This document shows positions 7,102 to 14,721 of a DNA stretch of 18,706 nucleotides, piece after piece; position 1 is the stretch's first letter, and each line of letters starts with the position of its first letter. A program made the translations under genes and the position numbers. The DNA is taken from assembly GCA_036274635.1 (NCBI GenBank), contig DASUFI010000085.1, positions 1 to 18,706 on the forward strand, read 5' to 3'. The notes under the pieces were generated by a model. That model worked only from the letters and a program-made list of their open reading frames with translations, was not told the origin of the DNA and did not search any database. Origin of the DNA: DASUFI01 sp036274635 (GTDB lineage Bacteria; Planctomycetota; B15-G4).

Positions 7102-7717
7102 TTCCCTCGAGGCGGCACAGGCACCACGTGAACGGCTGCACTCCGCCGCTCGGGGTGCGATGCTCCTCGCGCACGCTGTCGAGCAGGTGGAAGCTTGCGC
7201 CGAACTCGCCGTGCATCGCCTCCGCGCCGTAGCGGCGGACCTCCAGCCCGCTGCACTTCGGCGGACTGTCGAGCCCGAAGGCCGCCACGATGACGTGGCC
7301 GCCCGGGCGCACCGCGTGGCGGACCTGCGCGACGTAGCGCGCGCGGTCCTCGTCGCTGGTGAGGAAGTGGAAGACCGCGCGATCGTGCCAGAGGCCGTAG
7401 GCGTCGGCGGCCAGCGGCGCGTCGCGCACGTCGGCCACCAGCCAGCGCACGCACGCGGCGCGCTCGCCCAGTCGGCGCCGAGCCAGCTCGAGCCCCGCGG
7501 GCGCGATGTCCAGCGCAGTCACGTCGTCGTAGCCGGCGTCCAGCAGCCCGTCGAGCAGCGTGGACGCGCCGGCGCCCACGTCGATGATCGGCGTCGAGAG
7601 CCGCGGGGCGACGCGCCGGATGAGGTCGAGCGAGACCGTCGCGCGGGGCTGGTACCAGCCGACGCCGGTCTCGCCCTTGGTGCGGTAGACGGCTTCCCAG
7701 TGTGCAGTGCGGTCCAT
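7085..7717 (-). CDS. class I SAM-dependent methyltransferase
   Basis: This 210-aa cytoplasmic enzyme has a Rossmann-type SAM site. Motif I is IIDVGAGASTLLD (44-56), the acidic end of strand 2 is in VTALDIAP, and WLVADVRD marks the next acidic loop. WHDRAVFHFLT sits at the motif IV region, and the strand RPGGHVIVAAFG follows. The C-terminal half has a KCSGLEVRRYGAE segment and an EEHRTPSGGVQPFTWCLCR end, the ending of a widespread family usually annotated only as class I methyltransferase. The substrate is unknown. The ATG has a good GAGGG six bases upstream. The gene lies 42 bp after nuoN on the same strand, so it may be read through from the nuo operon, but no functional link is apparent. 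It converges on and overlaps the nucleotidyltransferase gene. Confidence 0.88.
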   Translation of the reverse strand: MDRTAHWEAVYRTKGETGVGWYQPRATVSLDLIRRVAPRLSTPIIDVGAGASTLLDGLLDAGYDDVTALDIAPAGLELARRRLGERAACVRWLVADVRDAPLAADAYGLWHDRAVFHFLTSDEDRARYVAQVRHAVRPGGHVIVAAFGLDSPPKCSGLEVRRYGAEAMHGEFGASFHLLDSVREEHRTPSGGVQPFTWCLCRLEGISSRA

Positions 7718-7723
7718 GATCGG

Positions 7724-7728
7724 CCCTC
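7724..7728 (-). promoter_or_regulatory. ribosome binding site of the methyltransferase gene
   Basis: GAGGG on the - strand is spaced six bases from the ATG at 7717. Just upstream, GTCTAGAC (7735-7742) is an 8-bp palindrome inside a CGGTC...GACCG inverted repeat (7728-7732 with 7740-7744), a possible but unsupported operator. Confidence 0.5.
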
Positions 7729-7759
7729 GGTCCAGTCTAGACCGGGATGCCGCGGCCCT

Positions 7760-9325
7760 CTACGACGTCAGCCCGCCCGCCGCGTCGATCCAGCCCAGCA
7801 GCGAGTCGATGCCCGGCCCGACGCCGTACCACAGCGTGGCCACGACGAGCAGCACGATGGACGCCGCGGCGCAGGCCGCGACGACGCCGCGCGGCGCGAT
7901 GCCGGTCTCGCTGGTGCCCTCGCCGCGCAGGAAGAGCGCCCGCGCCAGCTTGAAGTAGTAGAAGAGGGCCACGACCGAGTTGAGCGCGGCGACCACGGCC
8001 AGCCACGCGAGGCCGCTGTCGAGGCTGGCCTCGAAGAGCTTGAGCTTGCCCATGAAGCCCGCCGTGGGCGGCAGGCCGGTGAGCGAGGCGAGGAAGACCA
8101 CCAGCGCGCCGCCGACCCAGGGGGAGGCCCAGCCCAGGCCGTTGTAGTCGTCGGTGTCCTCGGCGCCGTAGCGGTTGGCCAGGGCCATCACGCAGGCGAA
8201 GGCGCCCAGCGTCGCGATGTAGTAGGTGACCAGGTAGAAGAGCAGCGACTCGAGGCCCGAGCCCCAGGTGAAGCCCTGCTCGCCCTCGGTCTGCCAGCGC
8301 GTCATCACGGCCACGCCCATGAGCAGGTAGCCGGCGTGGCTGATGGAGGAATAGGCCAGCAGCCGCTTCACGTTGCGCTGCAGCACGGCGGTGACGTTGC
8401 CGTAGGTCATCGTGACCGCGGCCAGCACGGCGATGAGGTCGGAGAAGTTGCGCGTCCAGTCCACCGAGACGGCGTTGGGCGCGAGGAAGACGCCGTCCAC
8501 GAAGCGCACCAGAACGCCGAAGCCCGCGGCCTTGCTGGCCACCGCCAGCAGCGTGGTCACGGGCGTGGGCGAGCCCTCGTAGACGTCGGGGGCCCAGAAG
8601 TGGAAGGGGAAGGCGGCGATCTTGAAGCCCAGGCCGGCGAAGACCAGCACCATGGAGAAGACCACGGCCGTGCTGCGCAGCAGGTCGCCCGACTCCCAGT
8701 TGCCCACGACCGCCAGCGCCACGTCGCCGAGGCGCAGGCCGCCCGAGAGGCCGAACAGGATGCTGAAGCCGAAGACCATGAGGCCGCTGGCCAACGCGCC
8801 GTAGACCAGGTACTTGAGCGCGGCCTCCGAGGAGCGGCGCTCCTTCTTCTGCCAGCCGGCGAGCAGGTAGCTGGGCAGGCTGAGCATCTCCATGCCGAGC
8901 AGCAGCATGAGCAGGTGGTCGGTGGAGACGAGCAGGCAGCCACCCAGCGCGGCCGCCAGCAGCATGGGCAGGAACTCGCCGCGCGAAGCCTCGTCGAGGC
9001 CGCGGAAGACCATGGCGTGCAGCACGACCAGGCCCGTGCCGCCGATGATGAGCAGGCGGAAGAAGTCCGAGAGCCCGTCGTGCGCCAGCAGGCCCATGAC
9101 GCGGAAGGGCTGCGTCACGTCGCCCGTGCCGGCCGCGAGGCGCGCGCTCGTGCTGGAGGCCAGCGTGGCCACCGCGGCGGCCGTGGCCGTCAGGCACAGC
9201 AGGCCCACCAGCGTGCGCCCGCGACGGCCCCACACCAGGTCGGCCACCAGCGCCACGGCGATGCCGCCCGCCAGCCACAGCTCGGGCGCCAGCGCGCGCA
9301 GGTCGGCGGTGAGCTCGGGCGTCAT
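7760..9325 (-). CDS. nuoN: NADH-quinone oxidoreductase subunit N
   Basis: NuoN is one of three Mrp-antiporter-like proton-pumping subunits of complex I in the inner membrane. The 521-aa product is hydrophobic throughout with about 14 predicted helices. The discontinuous-helix region FPFHFWAPDVYEGSPTPVTT with a preceding Lys (KIAAFPFHFW) and the LLAYSSISHAGYLLMG segment are diagnostic of NuoN. It is the last nuo gene of the operon, 7 bp after nuoM, with GAGG spaced five bases before the ATG. Length and motifs are normal for the family, somewhat longer than the E. coli subunit. Confidence 0.96.
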   Translation of the reverse strand: MTPELTADLRALAPELWLAGGIAVALVADLVWGRRGRTLVGLLCLTATAAAVATLASSTSARLAAGTGDVTQPFRVMGLLAHDGLSDFFRLLIIGGTGLVVLHAMVFRGLDEASRGEFLPMLLAAALGGCLLVSTDHLLMLLLGMEMLSLPSYLLAGWQKKERRSSEAALKYLVYGALASGLMVFGFSILFGLSGGLRLGDVALAVVGNWESGDLLRSTAVVFSMVLVFAGLGFKIAAFPFHFWAPDVYEGSPTPVTTLLAVASKAAGFGVLVRFVDGVFLAPNAVSVDWTRNFSDLIAVLAAVTMTYGNVTAVLQRNVKRLLAYSSISHAGYLLMGVAVMTRWQTEGEQGFTWGSGLESLLFYLVTYYIATLGAFACVMALANRYGAEDTDDYNGLGWASPWVGGALVVFLASLTGLPPTAGFMGKLKLFEASLDSGLAWLAVVAALNSVVALFYYFKLARALFLRGEGTSETGIAPRGVVAACAAASIVLLVVATLWYGVGPGIDSLLGWIDAAGGLTS

Positions 9326-9332
9326 CGCGGCC

Positions 9333-10850
9333 TCAGGCGAAGAGCCGGCGCAGGCCCTCGATGGATGGCGCCATCCAGTCGAGCAGCAGGTAGGGCGCGA
9401 TGCCCAGCAGCACGCACAGGAAGGCCAGCGGCGCCATGACGAACATCTCGCGCCCGTTCATGTCCGGGAAGTCCTTGTACTTCTCGTTGAGCGGGCCGAG
9501 GAAGACGCGCTGCAGCGTCCACAGCAGGAAGGCCGCCGTGACGATGATGCCGATGACCGCACAGCTGGCCACGACCGGCCGCACCTGCCACGTGCCGATG
9601 AGCACCAGCACCTCGCTCACGAAGCCGCTCATCCCCGGCAGCCCGAGGGCCGCGAAGAAGCCCAGCGTCGTGACCCCGAGGTAGACCGGCGCCACGCTGG
9701 CGAGACCCCCGAAGCCCTCGATCTCGCGGTGGTGCGCGCGGTCGTAGGCGACGCCCACGATGGCGAAGAGCAGGGCCGAGGAGGTGCCGTGCGTGAACAT
9801 CTGCATGGCCGCGCCGTTGAGGCCCATGCTGGTGAACGAGGCCGCGCCCAGCAGCACGTAGCCCATGTGGCTGACCGAGCTGTAGGCCACGAGGCGCTTG
9901 AAGTCCGTCTGCGCCATCGCGACGAAGGCGCCGTAGACGATCGCGAACAGCCCCAGGATCGCGCCGAAGTTGGCCACCGCCGGCTCGCTGGCCACCTGCG
10001 GGAACATCCCCAGGTTGATGCGCAGGATGCCGTAGCAGCCCAGCTTGAGCAGGATGCCGGCCAGGATCATCGAGATGGGCGTGGGCGCCTCGACGTGCGC
10101 GTCCGGCAGCCACGTGTGGAAGGGCGGCACCGGCACCTTGATCGCGAAGCCGATGAAGAAGAAGACGAAGATCCACTTCAGGAAGGGCCAGCCGAAGATG
10201 GACCCCGCGCCCACCAGCCCCGCGCCGGTGAGCTGGCCGCTGCGGATGAGCTCGGACAGCACGGGGATGCTGAAGGGCGTGGGCGTGGAGCCGCGCGCCG
10301 CGAGGTACAGGGCCACGATGCCCAGCAGCATGAGCACCGAGCCGGCCAGCGTGTACAGGAAGAACTTGATGGCCGCGTACTCGCGCCGCGGCCCGCCCCA
10401 CACGCCGATGAGGAAGTACATCGGCAGGAGCATCACTTCCCAGAACACGTAGAAGAGGAAGAAGTCCAGCGAGACGAACACGCCGTTGATGCCCACCTCG
10501 AGCAGCAGCAGCAGGATCATGTAGCCCTTGACGCCCTTCTCGATGCCCCAGCTCGCGATGGCGCCGAGGAAGAGCAGCAGGCACGAGAGCCACACCATCG
10601 GGATCGACAGGCCGTCGATGCCCAGGTGGTACTCCACGCCCAGCGACGTGATCCACGGCAGGCGCACCTCGAACTGGTAGCCGCCGTTGTGGGTGTCGAA
10701 CTTCAGCCACATGAGGCTGGCCAGCGCGAGCGGCACCAGCGTGGCGGCCGCGGCCACCGTGCGGATGGCGTCCTTGCGCTCCTTCGGCAGGAACAGGATC
10801 GCCAGCATGCCGACCATCGGGAAGAAGGTGATGACGGTGAGGAAGTTCAT
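9333..10850 (-). CDS. nuoM: NADH-quinone oxidoreductase subunit M
   Basis: This second antiporter-like proton-pumping subunit has 505 aa and about 14 helices. Key segments are FYVFWEVMLLPMYFLIGVWGG, which carries the conserved helix-5 Glu, KVPVPPFHTWLPDAHVEAPT in the first broken helix, and LVAYSSVSHMGYVLLG. The frame is open far upstream, but the ATG at 10850 gives the normal NuoM start (MNFLTVITFFPMVG) and overlaps the nuoL stop as ATGA. This sets the start and indicates translational coupling. It sits between nuoL and nuoN as in almost all nuo operons. Confidence 0.96.
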   Translation of the reverse strand: MNFLTVITFFPMVGMLAILFLPKERKDAIRTVAAAATLVPLALASLMWLKFDTHNGGYQFEVRLPWITSLGVEYHLGIDGLSIPMVWLSCLLLFLGAIASWGIEKGVKGYMILLLLLEVGINGVFVSLDFFLFYVFWEVMLLPMYFLIGVWGGPRREYAAIKFFLYTLAGSVLMLLGIVALYLAARGSTPTPFSIPVLSELIRSGQLTGAGLVGAGSIFGWPFLKWIFVFFFIGFAIKVPVPPFHTWLPDAHVEAPTPISMILAGILLKLGCYGILRINLGMFPQVASEPAVANFGAILGLFAIVYGAFVAMAQTDFKRLVAYSSVSHMGYVLLGAASFTSMGLNGAAMQMFTHGTSSALLFAIVGVAYDRAHHREIEGFGGLASVAPVYLGVTTLGFFAALGLPGMSGFVSEVLVLIGTWQVRPVVASCAVIGIIVTAAFLLWTLQRVFLGPLNEKYKDFPDMNGREMFVMAPLAFLCVLLGIAPYLLLDWMAPSIEGLRRLFA

Positions 10851-12958
10851 GAGAGGCCCCGGGCCTTCAGCACGAAGGCGAGGACGAGGACCGCGATGAG
10901 CGTCATGGTCAGGTAGTCCCGGGCATTGCCGGTCTGCGCCAGGCGGAGCACCGCCGACAGGCTGCGCACGAACCAGCGCCAGAAGTTCACGAGCCCGTCG
11001 ATCACGTACTTGTCGAACAGGCCACAGAGGAAGGCGACGAAGCGGGTGAGCAGGCCCGCGAAGTTGACGAGGCCGTCGATGACGGTCTTGTCGAAGCGCG
11101 CCAGCAGGCGGTTGAGCCGCAGCAGGTTGGCGACGACGACGGTGGCGTAGAACTCGTCGAAGCCCCACTTGGCGACGAAGAGGTCGTAGACGGGCTGGAA
11201 GCGCCGCGCGACGGCGGCCGGGTCCACGCTGCGCGTCTGGTACATGGCGCGCGCCAGCAGCCAGCCGCCGACGATGGCCAGCACCGAGATGCCCACGGCC
11301 GGCATGTGCGAGTGGTGCAGCGCCTCCTCCCACTCGGCCTCGGGCACCGCGTCCACGTGCACGCCGTGCGCCGCGAGCCCGGCCATCGCGGCCGACGCGG
11401 GCGGGTGCACGGCCTGGTTGAACCACAGGCCGTTGGTGTCGGGCAGCGGGTGCAGCGTGCCGCCGCCCAGCAGCGCCACGCTGGCCAGCACGATGAGCGG
11501 CACCGTCATCACCGCCGGGCTCTCGTGCGCGTGCTCGAACCTGTGGTGGTCACGCGGCGCGCCGTGGAAGGTGAGGAAGACCAGCCGCAGCATGTAGAAG
11601 GTGGTCATGAAGGCGCCGGCCGCCGCGAAGATGAGCGGCACCCAGCGCGCCGCGCCGCCCGTCAGCCCCCAGGCCATCGCGTTGGCGATGATCTGGTCCT
11701 TGCTGTAGTAGCCGGCGAAGCAGGGCACGCCGGCCAGCGCCAGCGTGGCGACCAGGAAGGTCCAGTAGGTCACGGGCATCTTGCGCTTGAGCCCGCCCAT
11801 CTCGCGCATGTCCTGCGTGTGCACCGCGTGGATGACCGACCCGCTGCCGAGGAACAGGCAGGCCTTGAAGAAGGCGTGCGTGATGAGGTGGAACAGGCCC
11901 GCGACCCAGCCGCCCACGCCCAGCGCCAGCATCATGTAGCCGAGCTGGCTCATGGTGGAGTAGGCCAGCACCTTCTTGATGTCGAAGGCGACGAGGCCCA
12001 TGGTCGCGCCGATGAGCGCCGTGACCGCGCCCACGCCGGCGATGAAGGCCAGCGCTTCCGGCGTGAACCACGGGTACATGCGCCCCACCATGAACACGCC
12101 CGCCGCCACCATCGTGGCCGCGTGGATGAGGGCGGACACGGGCGTGGGACCGGCCATCGCGTCCGGCAGCCACGTGTGCAGCGGCACCTGCGCGCTCTTG
12201 CTGATGGCGCCGCAGAAGATGAGCACGCCGCTCAGCGTGAGGATGCCCTTGTCCGAGATCCACGGGAAGGCGCGCTGGGCCGCCGGCGTGAAGTCCCCGG
12301 CCGCGAGGCGATGGAACATCTCCTGGTAGTTCAGCGTGCCCACCAGCTGCCACGCCAGCACGATGCCCAGCAGGAACAGGACATCGCCGACGCGATTGAC
12401 CATGAAGGCCTTGAGGCTCGCGCGCGGCGGCTCGACCTGGTCGTGGTAGTAGCCGATGAGCAGGTAGCTGCCGACGCCCACCAGCTCCCAGAACATGAAC
12501 AGGACGAGCAGGTTGTCGACGACGACCAGCCCCAGCATCGCGAAGCAGAAGTAGCTGAGGTAGGCGAAGAAGCGCGGGTAGTCGCGGTCGCCGTGCATGT
12601 AGCCCTGGCTGAAGGTGAAGATGCACGTGGCCACGACCGTGACCATGGTCAGCATGATCACGGTCATGTTGTCGAGCCAGAAGCCGACCGTGATCTGGAA
12701 CGGGCCCGTGGCCAGCCAGCGCCACGACAGCCCGTGCTCGGACGAGGCCCAGTGCCAGTGCGCGTCGTGCACGCCCAGGATGAACTTGCCGAAGAGCGTC
12801 AGGGACAGCACCGCGCAGGCCGCGATCGCGCCGGTGGCCAGCCAGTCGCCGCCGCGCGGCAGCTTGCGGCCGAAGAAGATGATCGTGAGGCCCGCCAGGA
12901 GCGGCATGACGAACAGCGCGAGGCCGATGCACGCGAGGACGGGATCGGTCAGCTGCAT
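10847..12958 (-). CDS. nuoL: NADH-quinone oxidoreductase subunit L
   Basis: This is the largest and most distal antiporter-like subunit (703 aa). It carries the pumping core (about 1-500) and, by family knowledge, the lateral helix that runs along the membrane arm. Diagnostic segments are MFWELVGVGSYLLIGYYHD (conserved Glu), KSAQVPLHTWLPDAMAGPTP and VLAYSTMSQLGYMMLALG. The C-terminal part is unusual: a 26-residue unit beginning FDK(T/Y)VIDGLVNF is present twice in tandem (622-647 and 648-673), just before the LAQTGNARDY motif and the final transmembrane helix. The ATG at 12958 lies 6 bp after the nuoK stop, and the stop overlaps nuoM by four bases. Confidence 0.96.
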   Translation of the reverse strand: MQLTDPVLACIGLALFVMPLLAGLTIIFFGRKLPRGGDWLATGAIAACAVLSLTLFGKFILGVHDAHWHWASSEHGLSWRWLATGPFQITVGFWLDNMTVIMLTMVTVVATCIFTFSQGYMHGDRDYPRFFAYLSYFCFAMLGLVVVDNLLVLFMFWELVGVGSYLLIGYYHDQVEPPRASLKAFMVNRVGDVLFLLGIVLAWQLVGTLNYQEMFHRLAAGDFTPAAQRAFPWISDKGILTLSGVLIFCGAISKSAQVPLHTWLPDAMAGPTPVSALIHAATMVAAGVFMVGRMYPWFTPEALAFIAGVGAVTALIGATMGLVAFDIKKVLAYSTMSQLGYMMLALGVGGWVAGLFHLITHAFFKACLFLGSGSVIHAVHTQDMREMGGLKRKMPVTYWTFLVATLALAGVPCFAGYYSKDQIIANAMAWGLTGGAARWVPLIFAAAGAFMTTFYMLRLVFLTFHGAPRDHHRFEHAHESPAVMTVPLIVLASVALLGGGTLHPLPDTNGLWFNQAVHPPASAAMAGLAAHGVHVDAVPEAEWEEALHHSHMPAVGISVLAIVGGWLLARAMYQTRSVDPAAVARRFQPVYDLFVAKWGFDEFYATVVVANLLRLNRLLARFDKTVIDGLVNFAGLLTRFVAFLCGLFDKYVIDGLVNFWRWFVRSLSAVLRLAQTGNARDYLTMTLIAVLVLAFVLKARGLS

Positions 12959-12964
12959 GGCCGG

Positions 12965-13378
12965 TCAGTCCCTCAGGCTGTCGGTGCGGGTGATGTCGAT
13001 GCTGCCGAAGTCGTGGAAGATGCGCAGCACGATGGCCAGCGCGATGGCCGCCTCGGCCGCCGCGAGGATGACCACGAAGAGCGCGAACATCTGCCCGTCG
13101 AGCCCGTAGCCGCCGAAGCGCCCGAAGGCCACGAAGTTGAGGTTGGCCGCATTCAGTATGAGCTCGACCCCCATGAGCACGTACAGCGCGTTGCGCCGCA
13201 CGAGGATGGTGGCCACGCCCAGCAGGAAGAGGATGCCGCTCACCGCGAGGTAGCTGGCCAGCGAGCCCGCGAAGCCCGCGCCGGCCAGCGCGGCGGGCGC
13301 CGCTGCCGGCGCCGACGGCACGGCCGCGGGCGCCGCCTGCGCGGCTGCGAGAGCCTCCTGCAGCAGCAGGGCGATCAT
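12965..13378 (-). CDS. nuoK: NADH-quinone oxidoreductase subunit K, N-terminally extended
   Basis: NuoK is a three-helix membrane subunit whose two buried glutamates form part of the proton path. Here they are E72 (in GVELILNAANLNFVAF) and E109 (in AAAEAAIALAIVL), matching E36 and E72 of E. coli after an offset of about 36. The product is 137 aa against a usual ~100. The extra length is an Ala/Pro-rich N-terminus (1-38) beginning with a hydrophobic MIALLLQEALAAAQA stretch. The ATG at 13378 overlaps the nuoJ stop as ATGA, supporting the long start; an internal GTG at 13321 would still leave about 18 of these residues. Confidence 0.92.
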   Translation of the reverse strand: MIALLLQEALAAAQAAPAAVPSAPAAAPAALAGAGFAGSLASYLAVSGILFLLGVATILVRRNALYVLMGVELILNAANLNFVAFGRFGGYGLDGQMFALFVVILAAAEAAIALAIVLRIFHDFGSIDITRTDSLRD

Positions 13379-13887
13379 CGCGGCCCCTCCGGCGCGCGCC
13401 GCGCCAGCGTGACCGCGCCCACCAGCACGACCAGCAGCAGCACCGAGATGGCCTCGAAGGGCAGCAGGTACTGCGTGCGGTCGAGGAAGGCCGCGCCGAT
13501 GGCCGGCGCCGTGGGCTGCGGGTCGGCCGGCACGCCCGCGCCCGTCGCTTCGACGACCGCCAGCACGCCCTCGCAGGCCTGCACCAGCCACGCGCCCAGC
13601 AGCCCCACCAGCAGCGCACCGAGCACGTAGCGACCCAGCTGGATGCGCTGGCTGTCGCGCGTGGTCAGCATGACCGCGAAGAGCAGCAGCACCGTGACGC
13701 CGCCCACGTACAGCAGCAGCTGCGTCGCGCCGAGGAAGTCGGCGCCCAGCGTCCAGTACAGCCCCGCCACGCCGAGCAGCGCCAGCACCAGCGCGAAGGC
13801 GCCGTGCACGATGCTGGGATGGAAGAAGAGCACGGCCGCGCCCAGCACGGCCATGCCCGCGAAGACGACGAACATGAAGTCGACCAT
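13375..13887 (-). CDS. nuoJ: NADH-quinone oxidoreductase subunit J
   Basis: NuoJ is a five-helix membrane subunit near the quinone end of the membrane arm; helix 3 contains the conformationally active pi-bulge. The 170-aa product has the characteristic FFHPSIVHGAFALVLALLGVAGLYWTLGADFLGATQLLLYVGGVTVLLLFAVML region, interrupted between helices 4 and 5 by a Pro-containing loop (about 120-135). The ATG at 13887 shares one base with the nuoI stop (TGATG), and the stop overlaps the nuoK start. Confidence 0.94.
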   Translation of the reverse strand: MVDFMFVVFAGMAVLGAAVLFFHPSIVHGAFALVLALLGVAGLYWTLGADFLGATQLLLYVGGVTVLLLFAVMLTTRDSQRIQLGRYVLGALLVGLLGAWLVQACEGVLAVVEATGAGVPADPQPTAPAIGAAFLDRTQYLLPFEAISVLLLVVLVGAVTLARRAPEGPR

Positions 13888-14708
13888 CAGCCGTCGCCCT
13901 TGGGCTTGGCGAGCTTGGCCTTGATGGCGGCGATCTTGGCGGCCATGTCCTCGCCGGCGGCTGCAGGCGCTGCAGGCCCCGCGGGTGCGGCGGGCTTGGC
14001 GGGCGCGGCGGCCGGCGCGGCGGGAGCCGCAGCGGCAGGCTTGGCCGAGGCGGGCGATGCCGGAGCGCTCGCCGGCGCGGCCGCGCCGCGGCGCCCCCGC
14101 GGCGCTCCGCCCGGCGCTCCCACGCTGCCCGGCGCGAACGTCGACGTGTACACCGTGCCGTAGGGCGCCGGGTTGCCGGCCGCGGGCCCGCCCGGCTGCG
14201 GCGCCGTCACGCCCTCGGGCGGCGGCGGCGCGGGCTTGCCCGCCTTCTTCGCGTCGGCGGCCTCGATCTCGCGCCGGTCATTGCTGCGCAGGCCCGTCCA
14301 CGTGAGCAGGTCCTCGATCATGTGCTCGTTGTCCGCCGAGGCCATCTCGTACTCGGACGTCATGTGGATGCAGTCCTTCGGGCACGGCGGGATGCAGAAC
14401 TCGCAGAAGATGCACTTCTTGTAGTCGATCGTGAACTTCTGCCACTCGAGGATGCGGCCGTGGTGCACGGACTCGATCTCGATGCAGTCCACCGGGCAGG
14501 CCTTGGCGCACAGCTTGCAGTCGATGCACTTGGCCTGCTCGAGGATGTGCAGGCCGCGGTAGCTGGGCGCGACGGCCAGCCGCGCGCGCGGGTACTGCAC
14601 GGTGATGGGCGGCTCCTTGCTGAAGTGCTGCCACGTCACCGCCATGCCCTTGACCGTGCTGGTCAGGGCGTCGGAGATGTTGCCGAAGTACTCGCGGATG
14701 CCGCCCAT
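13887..14708 (-). CDS. nuoI: NADH-quinone oxidoreductase subunit I (2x[4Fe-4S]) with long Ala/Pro tail
   Basis: NuoI carries clusters N6a and N6b, which pass electrons towards N2 in NuoB. Both 4Fe-4S motifs are intact: C61, C64, C67, C71 and C99, C102, C105, C109, each followed by Pro. The core ends near residue 155. A tail of about 118 residues then runs to 273, rich in Ala, Pro and Gly with scattered basic residues, and ends in an amphipathic-looking DMAAKIAAIKAKLAKPKG segment (254-271). Typical NuoI proteins are about 150-180 aa, so the tail is a large addition. The ATG at 14708 follows nuoH by 13 bp, and the stop shares a base with nuoJ. The tail is in frame with no break and has the same base composition as the operon. 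Confidence 0.95.
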   Translation of the reverse strand: MGGIREYFGNISDALTSTVKGMAVTWQHFSKEPPITVQYPRARLAVAPSYRGLHILEQAKCIDCKLCAKACPVDCIEIESVHHGRILEWQKFTIDYKKCIFCEFCIPPCPKDCIHMTSEYEMASADNEHMIEDLLTWTGLRSNDRREIEAADAKKAGKPAPPPPEGVTAPQPGGPAAGNPAPYGTVYTSTFAPGSVGAPGGAPRGRRGAAAPASAPASPASAKPAAAAPAAPAAAPAKPAAPAGPAAPAAAGEDMAAKIAAIKAKLAKPKGDG

Positions 14709-14721
14709 GCGCGTTCGTCCC

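Noticed and set aside
7160..9439. Open frame of 759 codons on the + strand opposite the methyltransferase and nuoN genes
   Set aside because: It has shadow-type composition (His, Gln, Arg, Ala, Glu) and lies opposite clearly conserved genes.
10851..11426. Upstream extension of the nuoM frame
   Set aside because: It lies entirely inside nuoL in another frame; the ATG at 10850 gives the conserved NuoM N-terminus and an ATGA overlap.
8892..13630. Two long + frames (8892-10916 and 11306-13630) opposite nuoN to nuoJ
   Set aside because: Composition is low in hydrophobic residues and high in His/Arg/Glu, the mirror image of membrane-protein codons; no domains are visible.
13918..14110. Repetitive Ala/Pro codons in nuoI as a sequencing error or frameshift
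   Set aside because: The frame stays open to a stop that shares a base with the nuoJ start, and the final segment encodes a regular amphipathic pattern, so the tail appears genuine.
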